A DNA stretch of 41,284 bases from Streptomyces capoamus. GTDB taxonomy: Bacteria; Actinomycetota; Actinomycetes; Streptomycetales; Streptomycetaceae. Numbering within the stretch: the first letter of the stretch is position 1; every line of letters begins with the position of its first letter. Under the pieces are notes generated by a model that saw only the letters and a program-made list of their open reading frames with translations, was not told the origin of the DNA and searched no databases. A program made the position numbers and the translations under genes. This document shows positions 15,181-24,095 of this stretch, in pieces. The stretch is from contig NZ_BNBF01000017.1 in NCBI RefSeq assembly GCF_014654935.1, forward strand, positions 162,254 to 203,537. The letters are read 5' to 3'.

Positions 15181-16413
15181 ATGTCGCCCACGTCCGTACG
15201 CCTGCGCCGGGGAGCCTTGGTCGCCGTCCTGGCCGGCACGCTGTTCGCGCCGGTCACGGCAGGGGCGGCGCCGGCCGGCGTACCGGCGGTGTCCGCCGCC
15301 CCGCCCAGCCCGTCGCCGTCGGACGTCCGCCCCCTCTCCCCCGACGTGACGCGCCGACTCGACGCGTCCGTACAACGGGTGATGCGCGAGGCGGACGTAC
15401 CGGGCGTGACCGTCGGCGTCTGGACGCCGGGACAGCCCGACTACGTCCGTTCGTTCGGCGTCGCCGACAGGGCGACCGGCCGGAGGATGACCCCGGACCT
15501 GTACATGCGCATCGGCAGCGAGACCAAGACGTTCACCGTGACGGCGCTGCTGCAACTCGTGGACCGGGGGAAGGTCGGCCTCGACGACACGATCGACAGG
15601 TACGTCCACGGCGTACCGAACGGCCACGAGATCACGCTGCGCCAGCTGGCCGGCATGCGCAGCGGGCTGTTCAACTACTCCGAGGACGACGGCTTCTTCA
15701 AGGCGCTCACCTCCGACCCCCGGCGCCCCTTCACCCCGCAGCAGCTGCTCGCCTACTCCTTCCGCCACCCGGTGCTGTTCCGGCCCGGCCAGAAATTCTC
15801 CTACTGCAACACCAACCTCATCCTGCTCGGCCTGGTGGTGGAGAAGGTGAGCGGTCAGCGGCTCGCGGACTACCTCCAGCAGCACATTCTCGGCCCGGCC
15901 GGCCTGAAGGACACGTCCCTGCCGAGCGGCAGCCGGTTCCCGCGCCCGCACGCACAGGGCTACACCGACCAGACGGCGGACGGGAAGGTCGCCGAGACCG
16001 CCGGCTGGAACCCGTCCTGGGGCTGGGCGGCCGGGGCGATGGTCTCCACCTTGGACGACCTGCGCGTCTGGGCCCCCACGGTGGCGACCGGCCGGCTGCC
16101 CGACGGCAAGCGGATGATCAGCCCCGCCACGCAGCGGCAGCGCCTCGTCACGCCGGCGACGCCGATCCCCGGTGTCGGGTACGGGCTGGGCATCTTCGAC
16201 GTGCACGGCTGGATCGGCCACAACGGCTCCCTGCCCGGCTACGAATCGCTGACCATCTACTTCCCGGCGACCCGGACCAGCGTCGTCGTGGTCCTCAACA
16301 CCGACATCGGCCACGACGGCGAGGAGCCCAGCACCCTCTTCGGCCAGGCGATCACCCGGATCGTCTCCCCGCGGCACGTGTTCGACCTGCCGGCCGAACC
16401 GGCGGCCAGGTGA
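15181..16413 (+). CDS. secreted serine hydrolase, beta-lactamase/D-Ala-D-Ala carboxypeptidase family
   Basis: A 410-residue protein. Residues 1-29 are a signal peptide (basic start, hydrophobic core, ending at an Ala-Gly-Ala-Ala site). The three active-site motifs of class C-like serine hydrolases are present: SETK (Ser113, Lys116), YCN (208-210) and HNG (347-349). LRQLAGMRSGLFNY is the conserved segment after the first motif. It probably acts outside the membrane on D-alanyl peptides or ester substrates, as the Streptomyces R61-type DD-peptidase does. No other cell-wall genes adjoin. ATG 15181 follows TTGGAGGCAGCCC. Confidence 0.9.
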   Translation: MSPTSVRLRRGALVAVLAGTLFAPVTAGAAPAGVPAVSAAPPSPSPSDVRPLSPDVTRRLDASVQRVMREADVPGVTVGVWTPGQPDYVRSFGVADRATGRRMTPDLYMRIGSETKTFTVTALLQLVDRGKVGLDDTIDRYVHGVPNGHEITLRQLAGMRSGLFNYSEDDGFFKALTSDPRRPFTPQQLLAYSFRHPVLFRPGQKFSYCNTNLILLGLVVEKVSGQRLADYLQQHILGPAGLKDTSLPSGSRFPRPHAQGYTDQTADGKVAETAGWNPSWGWAAGAMVSTLDDLRVWAPTVATGRLPDGKRMISPATQRQRLVTPATPIPGVGYGLGIFDVHGWIGHNGSLPGYESLTIYFPATRTSVVVVLNTDIGHDGEEPSTLFGQAITRIVSPRHVFDLPAEPAAR

Positions 16414-16456
16414 GGCGCCGACTCGGCCGGTTTTCAGCCCACTTGGGGAGGCACCG

Positions 16457-16486
16457 CTGTGCGCACAGTCGCTGACACGGTGTAAT
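16457..16486 (+). promoter_or_regulatory. palindrome and possible promoter before the second P450
   Basis: CTGTGCGCACAG (16457-16468) is a perfect 12-bp palindrome. TGTGCG (16458-16463) and TGTAAT (16481-16486) are 17 bases apart and could be -35 and -10 elements, which would put the palindrome over the -35. The evidence is pattern only. Confidence 0.35.
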
Positions 16487-16529
16487 GGACGGCATCGACT
16501 CGTGAGAGGCCGACCGTCTGGAGACCGTC

Positions 16530-17762
16530 GTGACCGTCACCGACCGTATCGCCCTGGACCCCTTCGGCTCCGACATCGTGAGCGAGAGCGCCCGGCTGCG
16601 CGCGCTCGGCCCCGTCGTCCCCGTGGAACTGCCCGGCGGCATCCCCGCCTGGGCGCCCACGCGGTACGACACCCTGAGGGAGCTGATCCTCGATCCGCGC
16701 GTCAGCAAGGACGCGCGTCTGCACTGGCGGCTGTGGCCGGATCTGGACCGGCACCCGTCCTGGCACTGGATGGCGAACTGGGTGGGCGTGGTCAACATGC
16801 TCACCACCTACGGGGCCGACCACATCCGGCTGCGCAAGCTGGTGGCGCCGAGCTTCACCCGCCGGCGCACCGAGGCGATGCGGCCCCGCGTGGCCGCCCT
16901 GACGGCCGAGTTGCTGTCCGCGCTGGAGGCGGAGGGCGCCGACGGCCGCGCGGTCGACCTGCGGACCGGGCTCGCACACCCGCTGCCGATGCGGATGATC
17001 TGCGAACTGCTCGGGGTGCCGGAGGAGTTGCGGCCCGACGCGGCCCGGCTCATCGCCGACATCATGGACACCTCCGATCCGGACCCCGCCTACGCGGCGT
17101 CGGTGCACGAGCGGATCGGCGTGGTGCTCGGGGCGCTGATCGAGCACCGGCGGGCGCAGCCCGGCGACGACATCACCACGGAACTGATCCGGGTGCGGGA
17201 CGAGGACGGCGACCGGCTCTCCGACGAGGAACTGCTGCACACGCTGCTGCTGGTGGTCGGCGCCGGGTTCGAGACCACCGTCAACCTCATCGGCAACGCC
17301 GTGGTCGCGCTGCTCACCGGCCCGGAGCAACTGGCGGCGGTGCGTGCGGGAGTCATCGGCTGGGAGGCCGTGGTGGAGGAGACGCTGCGGGTGCATCCGT
17401 CCGTCGCCGCGCTGCCGCTGCGGTTCGCGGTGACGGAGCTGACGGTGGGGGGCGTGACGATCCCCGCGGGGGACGCCATCATCACGACGTACGCCGCCGC
17501 GGGCCTCGACCCGGCGCGCTACGGCCCCGACGCCGCCGTCTTCGACGCGGCCCGGGCGGCCGACGACCATCTCGCGTTCGGCATCGGTGCGCACCGTTGT
17601 ATCGGCGCACCGCTGGCCCGCCTGGAGGCACTGACCGCGCTGCCGGCCCTGTTCTCCCGCTTTCCCGCGATGCGACTGGCCGTTCCGGCCGGCGACCTGT
17701 CGCCGGTGCCGTCGTTCATCTCCCATGGCTGGCGGGAGATCCCGGTGCGGCTGGAGGGCTGA
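16530..17762 (+). CDS. cytochrome P450 (bacterial class I type)
   Basis: A 410-residue P450. Features in order: [21 protein letters not shown] (C-helix His98-Arg100 contact to heme propionate), I-helix GAGFETT (244-250) with the usual acid-Thr pair, ExxR at Glu284-Arg287, and heme Cys357 in [16 protein letters not shown]. It resembles the CYP105/CYP107-like group of Streptomyces. The substrate is unknown; ferredoxin and ferredoxin reductase genes are not adjacent. GTG 16530 follows CTGGAGACC. It is unlike the CYP121-type enzyme at 4122-5384, which differs after the heme Cys (Pro versus Ile-Gly here). Confidence 0.9.
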   Translation: MTVTDRIALDPFGSDIVSESARLRALGPVVPVELPGGIPAWAPTRYDTLRELILDPRVSKDARLHWRLWPDLDRHPSWHWMANWVGVVNMLTTYGADHIRLRKLVAPSFTRRRTEAMRPRVAALTAELLSALEAEGADGRAVDLRTGLAHPLPMRMICELLGVPEELRPDAARLIADIMDTSDPDPAYAASVHERIGVVLGALIEHRRAQPGDDITTELIRVRDEDGDRLSDEELLHTLLLVVGAGFETTVNLIGNAVVALLTGPEQLAAVRAGVIGWEAVVEETLRVHPSVAALPLRFAVTELTVGGVTIPAGDAIITTYAAAGLDPARYGPDAAVFDAARAADDHLAFGIGAHRCIGAPLARLEALTALPALFSRFPAMRLAVPAGDLSPVPSFISHGWREIPVRLEG

Positions 17763-17788
17763 GTCCCGGGAGGCGGGGAGGGGAGTGA

Positions 17789-17810
17789 CCGGCGGACGTG
17801 GCTCCGCCGG
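17789..17810 (+). terminator. hairpin after the second P450
   Basis: CCGGCGGA (17789-17796) pairs with TCCGCCGG (17803-17810) around a six-base loop, 26 bases after the P450 stop. Confidence 0.45.
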
Positions 17811-17879
17811 CGGCCTGGGGGGGGGATCGGCCGCCGGCGGAGATGCCGCGCCCGGGGCGGGGGGAGGGCCCCGGGCGGC

Positions 17880-18017
17880 TCACAGGTCGTTTGCCCGGGA
17901 ATCCGGGACGTACACCGTCGTGATCCAGCCGAACCGGCCATCGGCATCCAGTACCCCGACGGCGAGGTCCGGCCTGGTGAGGCGGGGTTCGGCGGGGTGG
18001 CCGGACTTCGGAGGCAT
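17880..18017 (-). CDS. short hypothetical frame
   Basis: A 45-residue frame from ATG 18017 reading MPPKSGHPAEPRL, then PDLAVGVLDADGRFGWITTV and ending SRANDL. Its composition looks protein-like, unlike most shadow frames here. There is no clear Shine-Dalgarno and the frame is open upstream, so it may be the end of a decayed gene. No family recognised. Confidence 0.28.
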   Translation of the reverse strand: MPPKSGHPAEPRLTRPDLAVGVLDADGRFGWITTVYVPDSRANDL

Positions 18018-18116
18018 GGCATATATCCAGCCAACCCGACGAGGGTCGACCGAGGACGCACCTCCGGGGAAGAGCGTCGGAGCACGGGGCCGCGCGCCTC
18101 GCGGCTGCGGACGGCA

Positions 18117-18122
18117 TAAGCT
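18117..18122 (+). promoter_or_regulatory. leaderless-type -10 box of the YciO-like gene
   Basis: TAAGCT ends exactly six bases before ATG 18129 and there is no Shine-Dalgarno. Confidence 0.55.
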
Positions 18123-18128
18123 CGGCGG

Positions 18129-18749
18129 ATGGCGAAGTACTTCGACGTGCACCCCGACAACCCGCAGGCGCGCAGCATCGGCCAGGTCGCCGACGCGGTC
18201 CGTTCGGGGGCGCTCATCGCATACCCGACGGACTCCTGTTACGCGCTCGGCTGCCGGCTGGGCAGCCGGGACGGGATGGACCGGATCCGCTCCATCCGCC
18301 GGCTGGACGACCGGCACCACTTCACGCTGATGTGCCGGGACTTCGCGCAGCTCGGCCAGTTCGTCCGGGTGGACAACGACGTGTTCCGGGCGGTGAAGGC
18401 GTCGACGCCGGGCAGCTACACGTTCATCCTGCCGGCCACCCGCGAGGTGCCGCGCATGCTCCAGCACCCGAAGAAGAAGACCGTGGGCGTGCGCATCCCG
18501 GACCACGTGGTCACCCAGGCGCTGCTGGCGGAGCTGGGCGAGCCGCTGGTGTCCAGCACGCTGCTGCTGCCGGACGAGGAGGAGCCGATGACCCAGGGGT
18601 GGGAGATCAAGGACCGGCTCGACCACGTGGTGGACGCGGTCGTCGACTCCGGGGACTGCGGCACCGAGCCGACGACGGTGGTCGACTTCTCCAGCGGGGA
18701 GGCGGAGATCGTGCGGCGGGGCGCGGGCGACACCGACCGCTTCGAGTGA
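18129..18749 (+). CDS. L-threonylcarbamoyladenylate synthase family protein (Sua5/YciO/YrdC)
   Basis: A 206-residue single-domain protein of the YrdC fold. ALIAYPTDSCYALGCRLGSRDGMDRI (29-54) is the nucleotide/threonine pocket motif (usual form PTDT-YGLG). RHHFTLMCRD, TPGSYTFILPAT, KKKTVGVRIPDH and LVSSTLLLP follow in the family order. It lacks the C-terminal Sua5 domain and resembles YciO more than the essential TsaC, so a true role in t6A tRNA modification is uncertain. It is probably leaderless. Confidence 0.85.
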   Translation: MAKYFDVHPDNPQARSIGQVADAVRSGALIAYPTDSCYALGCRLGSRDGMDRIRSIRRLDDRHHFTLMCRDFAQLGQFVRVDNDVFRAVKASTPGSYTFILPATREVPRMLQHPKKKTVGVRIPDHVVTQALLAELGEPLVSSTLLLPDEEEPMTQGWEIKDRLDHVVDAVVDSGDCGTEPTTVVDFSSGEAEIVRRGAGDTDRFE

Positions 18750-18972
18750 ACCGGCCGGCCGAGTGCGCGAGGCACCACGGGAGACCGGCGCCGGCCCGCC
18801 GCCCGGTTCGGGAGGTGAGCGCCGTACCGCTGTCCGCACCGCGGCCACCGCGGTGACCAGGCGGTATGCCGACTGCGCTGGTCCCTGCGGGGCGTGGCAG
18901 CATGGCCGTAGCCGCGGCGTGGGACAGGTGCCCGCCGCCCGCCGCCCATCTCCGAGGGAGGGCCTTCTCACG

Positions 18973-19728
18973 ATGACCGATGTCCAGGCGACCGCCGTCG
19001 ACGTCCCCACCGAGGACGGCGTCGCCGACGCCTACCTCGCCCACCCGGCCGACGGCCGCCCCCGTCCGGCCGTCCTCTTCTACCAGGACGCCTACGGCCT
19101 GCGCCCGCACCTGCGCGCGATGGCCGACCGGCTCGCCGGGGCCGGTTACACGGTGCTGGTGCCGAACGTGTTCTACCGCCACGGCCGGGCGCCGGTCGTG
19201 GAGCTGCCCGAGTTCATCGACCCGGACGCCGACCCCAGCATCTGGAGGCGGATCGGCCCGGTCCTGGCCTCCCTGACCCCGGACCTGGTCAAGCGGGACG
19301 CGGACGGCTATCTGCGGTGGCTGGCCGCCAGTCCGCTCGCGGCCGACGGCCCGGTGGCGGTGACCGGCTACTGCATGGGCAGCCGGCTCGCGCTGTGGAC
19401 CGCCGGCTCGCACCCGGACCGGGTCGCGGCGGTGGCCGGCTTCCACGGCGGACGGCTGGCCACCGACGACGTGGACAGCCCGCACCTGGAGGCCCGCAAC
19501 ATCACCGCGGAGCTGTACTTCGGGCACGCCGACGCGGACCCGTCGCTCCCTGAGGAGCAGATCGTGCGCTTCGAGGAGGAGCTGACCGCCGCCGGGGTAC
19601 GGCACACCTGCGAGGTCTATCCCGGCGCCGCGCACGGCTACACCCAGGCGGACACCCCCGCCTACCACCCGGAGGCCGCCGAACGGCACTGGGCGGCACT
19701 GCTCGACCTGCTCGATCGCACCTTCTGA
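18973..19728 (+). CDS. dienelactone hydrolase family protein
   Basis: A 251-residue alpha/beta hydrolase. PAVLFYQDAYGLRPHLRAMADRLA is the oxyanion-side motif, GYTVLVPNVFYR follows, and GYCMGSRLAL is the nucleophile elbow with Cys in place of Ser, as in dienelactone hydrolases (Cys-Asp-His triad). The Asp is in YFGHADAD and the His in GAAHGYTQADT. Family members hydrolyse lactones of the chlorocatechol pathway, but many homologues have broader roles; no aromatic-degradation genes adjoin. ATG 18973 follows GGGAGGG. The open frame continues upstream to 18763 but without a ribosome site. Confidence 0.9.
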   Translation: MTDVQATAVDVPTEDGVADAYLAHPADGRPRPAVLFYQDAYGLRPHLRAMADRLAGAGYTVLVPNVFYRHGRAPVVELPEFIDPDADPSIWRRIGPVLASLTPDLVKRDADGYLRWLAASPLAADGPVAVTGYCMGSRLALWTAGSHPDRVAAVAGFHGGRLATDDVDSPHLEARNITAELYFGHADADPSLPEEQIVRFEEELTAAGVRHTCEVYPGAAHGYTQADTPAYHPEAAERHWAALLDLLDRTF

Positions 19729-19827
19729 GGCCGGCGCCCGGAGCCCCGCCCGAGGGGCGCCGGGGGATCCGGTCCGGGCACGTTCCGTTCGAGACCTCCC
19801 GTTCCGGCGACCCGTTCGTCATTTCCT

Positions 19828-19879
19828 GTTCATGCCATTGACATGAACGCACCGCGGCACGAATCTGAGAGCGCTCTCA
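19828..19879 (+). promoter_or_regulatory. control region of the GH64 gene: promoter, LacI-type operator and second inverted repeat
   Basis: TTGACA (19838-19843) is the consensus -35; GAATCT (19861-19866) stands 17 bases later as a -10. TGAGAGCGCTCTCA (19866-19879) is a perfect 14-bp palindrome at the expected transcription start. It differs from the CebR/CelR box (TGGGAGCGCTCCCA) at two symmetric positions, so a LacI-family sugar-responsive repressor is likely. A further repeat, GTTCATG (19828-19834) with CATGAAC (19842-19848), spans the -35. Confidence 0.75.
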
Positions 19880-19931
19880 AACAGGTACGGACCAATTTCC
19901 GTACGACCCCGACCCCACACGGAGGTGGAGA

Positions 19932-21131
19932 GTGCCGCACAGGCTCACCCGCCGCGCGCTGCCCCTGACCGCCGCCTCGGCGCTGCTCGGCGGGCTGCTC
20001 GTCCTCGGCGCACCGGTCCCCGCCGGTGCCGCCGTCCCCGACACCGTCCCCCTGAAGATCACCAACAACTCGGGCCGCTCCGAGCCCGTCTACGTCTACG
20101 ACCTCGGCACCCAGCTGTCCTCGGGCCGGCAGGGCTGGGCCGACGCCAACGGCGTCTTCCACGCGTGGCCGGCCGGCGGCAACCCGCCGACGCCCGCGCC
20201 GGACGCGGCGATACCCGGCCCGGCCGCCGGGCAGTCCAAGACGATCCGCATCCCGAAGTTCTCCGGTCGGATCTACTTCTCCTACGGCCAGAAGCTGGAC
20301 TTCAGACTCACCACCGGCGGACTGGTCCAGCCTGCCGTGCAGAACCCCTCCGACCCCAACCGCAACATCCTCTTCAACTGGTCGGAGTACACGCTCAACG
20401 ACTCCGGGCTGTGGCTCAACAGCACCCAGGTGGACATGTTCTCGGCACCGTACGCGGTCGGGGTGCAGCGGGCCGACGGCACGGTGAGCAGCACCGGGCA
20501 CCTGAAGTCCGGGGGCTGGACCGGCTTCTTCAACGCGCTGCGCGGGCAGCCGGGCGGCTGGGCGGGCCTGATCCAGACCCGCTCCGACGGTACCGTGCTG
20601 CGCGCGCTGTCCCCGCTGTACGGCGTGGAGACCGGCGCGCTGCCGGCGAACGTGATGGACGACTACGTCAACCGGGTCTGGCAGAAGTACACGACCTCGA
20701 CGCTGACCGTCACGCCGTTCGCGGACCAGCCGAACACCAAGTACTACGGCCGCGTCTCCGGGAACGTCATGAACTTCACCAACTCCTCCGGTGCGGTCGT
20801 CACGAGCTTCCAGAAGCCCGACGCCTCCAGCATCTTCGGCTGCCACAAGCTGCTGGACGCGCCCAACGACAACGTCCGCGGGCCCATCTCCCGTACGCTG
20901 TGCGCCGGTTTCAACAGGTCGACCCTGCTGGTGAACCCCAACCAGCCGGACACCACGACGGCGAACTTCTACCAGGACACGGTGACCAACCACTACGCGC
21001 GCAAGGTCCACGCGCAGCCGGCCGACGGGAAGGCGTACGCGTTCGCCTTCGACGACGTCGGCAACCAGGAGTCGCTGGTGCACGACGGCAGCCCGCAGCA
21101 GGCGTATCTCACGCTGGATCCGCTCAGCTGA
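19932..21131 (+). CDS. secreted GH64 endo-beta-1,3-glucanase (laminaripentaose-producing type)
   Basis: A 399-residue exported enzyme. The signal peptide is about residues 1-34 with a twin-Arg-like start (RLTRRALPL). The mature part begins AVPDTVPLKITNNSGRSEPVYVY, the thaumatin-like fold start of family GH64. The catalytic pair is probably Glu152 in NWSEYTLN and Asp168 in QVDMFSAPY; the 16-residue distance equals that between Glu154 and Asp170 of the S. matensis laminaripentaose-producing enzyme. It cleaves beta-1,3-glucan of fungal walls or laminarin. No carbohydrate-binding module is attached. GTG 19932 follows GGAGGTGGAGA. Control is predicted by the palindrome 53 bases upstream. Confidence 0.92.
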   Translation: MPHRLTRRALPLTAASALLGGLLVLGAPVPAGAAVPDTVPLKITNNSGRSEPVYVYDLGTQLSSGRQGWADANGVFHAWPAGGNPPTPAPDAAIPGPAAGQSKTIRIPKFSGRIYFSYGQKLDFRLTTGGLVQPAVQNPSDPNRNILFNWSEYTLNDSGLWLNSTQVDMFSAPYAVGVQRADGTVSSTGHLKSGGWTGFFNALRGQPGGWAGLIQTRSDGTVLRALSPLYGVETGALPANVMDDYVNRVWQKYTTSTLTVTPFADQPNTKYYGRVSGNVMNFTNSSGAVVTSFQKPDASSIFGCHKLLDAPNDNVRGPISRTLCAGFNRSTLLVNPNQPDTTTANFYQDTVTNHYARKVHAQPADGKAYAFAFDDVGNQESLVHDGSPQQAYLTLDPLS

Positions 21132-21138
21132 CACGGCA

Positions 21139-21173
21139 CGGTCCCGCACCCCGGCGGACGGGGTGCGGGACCG
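21139..21173. terminator. strong bidirectional hairpin
   Basis: A perfect 14-bp stem, 21139-21152 with 21160-21173, around a seven-base loop lies between the convergent GH64 gene (stop 21131) and protease gene (stop 21190). The stem is almost all G-C. Confidence 0.75.
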
Positions 21174-21189
21174 CTGCGTCACGGGGTGC

Positions 21190-23626
21190 TCAGCCGGTCG
21201 TCAGGGCCGTGTCGTCGACGACGAAGCTGGTCTGCAGCGAGGAGTCCTCCACGCCGTTGAACTTCAGGGTGACCGTCGAACCCGCCAGCGAGGACAGGTC
21301 GAAGGTCTTCTGGGTGTAGCCGGAGGCCGCGTTGACGTTCGAGTAGGTGGCGAGGGTCTTCGAACCCGCGGTCACCGTCAGCTTGTCGTAGGCGGTGCTG
21401 CCGGTCTCGGCGGTGTCGATGTGCAGGTAGAAGGTCAGGGTCGCCTTGCAGCCCGCGGGGATCGTCACCGACTGGGACGCGGAGTCGGTGTGCGAGGAGC
21501 CGTACCCGTCCAGCCAGGCCTTGTAGGAGCCGCTGTGGGCCGCCTCACCGCTGTCGGTGGTGATGACGCCGCTGGTCGTGGTCCAGCCGGTGCTGCCCGA
21601 CTCGAAACCGGGGTTGCTCAGCAGCTGCGCGGAGGTGCAGCCGCCGCCGGTCGTGCTGACCGTCCAGCTGAAGGTGGCGGTGCCGGTCGCACCGGTGGAG
21701 TCCTTCACCGTGACGGTGGTGCTGGACGTGCCCGCCGTGGTGGGCGTACCCGAGATCAGACCGGTCGAGCTGTTGATCGACAGGCCGGCGGGCAGTCCGG
21801 AGGCGCTGTAGGTCAGGGCGCCGCTGTTGGTGCTGCTCGCCTGGATCTGCAGGCTGACGGCGGTGCCGACCGTGGAGGACTGGCTGCCCGGGTTGGTGAC
21901 CGTCACCCCGCTGCTCGGCGGGTTGATGTGGCCGCCGACGTTGATGCCGGCGAACGCGTTGCCCACTCCGGCGTACTGCGTGGAGTTGGTGCCGTACAGC
22001 GCGGCGGCGGCGTTCAGGGCGGCGGTGCGGGCGCCGGCGTAGTTGGTGCTGGACGTCATGTACGACGTCAGCGCCTTGTACCAGATCTTCAGCGCGGCGT
22101 CGCGGCCGATGCCGGTGACGGCCACGCCGTCGGAGGTCGGGCTGTTGTAGGTCACGCCGTTGATGACCTTGGTGCCGCTGCCCTCGGACAGCAGGTAGAA
22201 CATGTGGTTCGCCGGACCGGAGGAGTAGTGCACGTCCAGGTTGCCGACGCCGGAGTACCAGCTGTCCGCCGACCCGCCGTCCTTGCTCGGCTTGTCCATG
22301 TAGCGCAGCGGGGTGCCGTTGCCGTTGATGTCGATCTTCTCGCCGATGAGGTAGTCACCGACGTCGGTGGAGTTGTTGGCGTAGAACTCCACGCCGGTGC
22401 CGAAGATGTCGGAGGTGGCCTCGTTCAGGCCGCCCGACTCACCGCTGTACTCCAGGCCCGCGGTGTTCGAGGTGACGCCGTGGCTCATCTCGTGGCCGGC
22501 CACGTCCAGCGAGGTGAGCGGGTCGTTGTTGCCCGACCCGTCGCCGTAGGTCATGCAGAAGCAGGTGTCGTCCCAGAAGGCGTTCACGTAGGCGTTGCCG
22601 TAGTGGACGCGGGAGTAGGCGGCGACGCCGTCGTTGCGGATGCCGCTGCGGCCGAAGGTGTTCTTGTAGAAGTCCCAGGTCACCGCGGCCGAAGGTGTTC
22701 TTGTAGAAGTCCCAGGTCACCGCGGCGCCGTAGTGCGCGTCCGCGCCGGCGGTGGCGGCGTTGGAGTTGGTGCCGTCGCCCCAGGTGTCGCTGGACTGCG
22801 AGAACAGCGTGCCGGTGCCGGAGGTGCCGTGGTTCAGGTTGTACGTCTTGTGACCGCCGCGGGTCCCGTCGTTCAGCGTGTAGGTCGAGCCCGACTGGGT
22901 CGTCGTCAGCGAGACCTGGCCGCTGTAGCGGGTGTTGCCGATGCCGGTGTCGACCGCCTGGAACCGGTGCAGTTCCTTGCCGGTGGTGGCATCGGTGATC
23001 ACGTGCAGCCTGCTGGGCGTGCCGTCGTCCTGGAAGCCGCCGATCACGGTCTCCCAGGCGAGCTTCGGGGTGCCGGTGCCGGCCCAGATCACCTTGCGGG
23101 CGCTGTCGGTGGTGGGCTTCTTCGCGTGCAGGGTCTTCGCGGCCTTCAGCGCCTTGGTCGTGGCGGCGGCCCTGCTGACGGTGGCGGCGGTGGAACGCAC
23201 CTTGATCGTGCGCTTGTTGTTGAAGGTGGTGCTCACCGTGCCCTTGGCCAGCGAGGCGGGCGGGGTGTGCACGACGAGGTCGCCGCCGAGGACGGGCAGC
23301 CCGGCGTACGTGCGCTCGTAGCGGGTGTGCAGGGTGCCGTCGTTGTCCTTGACGACGTCCTTGACGACGAGCTTCTCCTGCGCGCCGAGGCCCAGGCTGC
23401 GGGCGGTCGTCGCGGTGTGCTGCCGGGCGCTCTTGAGCAGCGCCTGGTGCTGGGCCGGGCTGAGCTTGGCCGCCAGGCCTCCGGCGCGCAGCGGGCTGGG
23501 GTGGGCCGCGGCCGGGGCTGCGGTCGCCGGGACCGCCTGGAGGCCGACGGCGAGGAAGGCCGCGGTGGAGAGCAGGGCTGCTCCGACCGTGGCTCCCTTG
23601 TGGGGAAGGGATCTGTGGGGTCTCAC
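21190..23626 (-). pseudogene. secreted M4 (thermolysin-like) metalloprotease, frame broken by a 37-bp tandem duplication
   Basis: Two overlapping frames make one protease. The upstream frame (23626 to 22439) has a signal peptide (1-37), the FTP/PepSY propeptide and the start of the M4 domain, in frame to Arg314 and then 81 unrelated residues. The downstream frame (22683-21190, 497 residues) has the zinc site HEMSH and third ligand Glu in GLNEATSD, the end of the M4 domain, an Ig-like domain (about 220-310) and a C-terminal beta domain of carbohydrate-binding type. Removing one 37-bp copy gives exactly 800 codons with HEXXH at 366-370. As written, the translated product lacks the active site. 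GTG 23626 follows GGAGGAGTACGA. Real mutation, reversible slippage and assembly error are all possible. Confidence 0.85.
22648..22721. repeat. exact 37-bp tandem duplication inside the protease gene
   Basis: Bases 22648-22684 are repeated without change at 22685-22721; five more bases of the unit follow at 22722-22726. The unit encodes the minus-strand residues VTWDFYKNTFGR. Because 37 is not a multiple of three, the second copy shifts the frame. Confidence 0.95.
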
Positions 23627-24095
23627 TCGTACTCCTCCTGCTGCGGCCGCCGGTCGGCGGCCGGTGACAGACGGGCAGAGGGGTCTGCTGCCCGGGCGAG
23701 CTGAGCTGTGCGTGACGGTGATCCGTGCTCCGGTGGGGTGGATCAGCGTGGTGAGAATGGCAGCATTGACCGAGCCATGTCACCGTGCGGCGGGTCAATC
23801 GAGGGTTTTCCCTATCGGTCCGAGGGACCCGAACAGGGAGACGTGAGGCGGGGGTTCCGCTCAGGTGGTGGCGTGACTGACGTCACACCACGGCGGGTAG
23901 AGGGGACAAGTGAGGGCCCCCAGGACGCCTGTACCGCACGCGATCGCGGCACCGCTGCGGGCGGTGGCCGCCACCGTCGGGCGGCCGGCTGTTCGCCGTC
24001 GCCGTCACCGGGGAAGCGGCGCGCGGGGGCCGTTCGGGCGTCGGGCGGGGCTCCTGTGCCCGGTTTCCGGCCTGCGCGTTGTTACGGTGCACCGC
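23627..24095. other. 469-base divergent intergenic region
   Basis: The region separates the protease and the phosphoesterase genes. No convincing gene was seen. It contains the perfect octamer TGACGTCA (in GTGACTGACGTCAC, near 23878) and, from 23910, a GTG with GAGGGGACAA before it that is in frame with the phosphoesterase; the encoded extension is Arg/Pro/Ala-rich without family features, so the later start is preferred. Confidence 0.4.
24083..24088 (+). promoter_or_regulatory. leaderless-type -10 box of the phosphoesterase gene
   Basis: TACGGT ends seven bases before GTG 24096; no Shine-Dalgarno precedes that GTG. Confidence 0.5.

Noticed and set aside
23910..24095. Longer start for the phosphoesterase at GTG 23910 with GAGGGGACAA before it
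   Set aside because: The added 62 residues are low-complexity Arg/Pro/Ala and a TANNNT box marks the later GTG. Kept only as an alternative.
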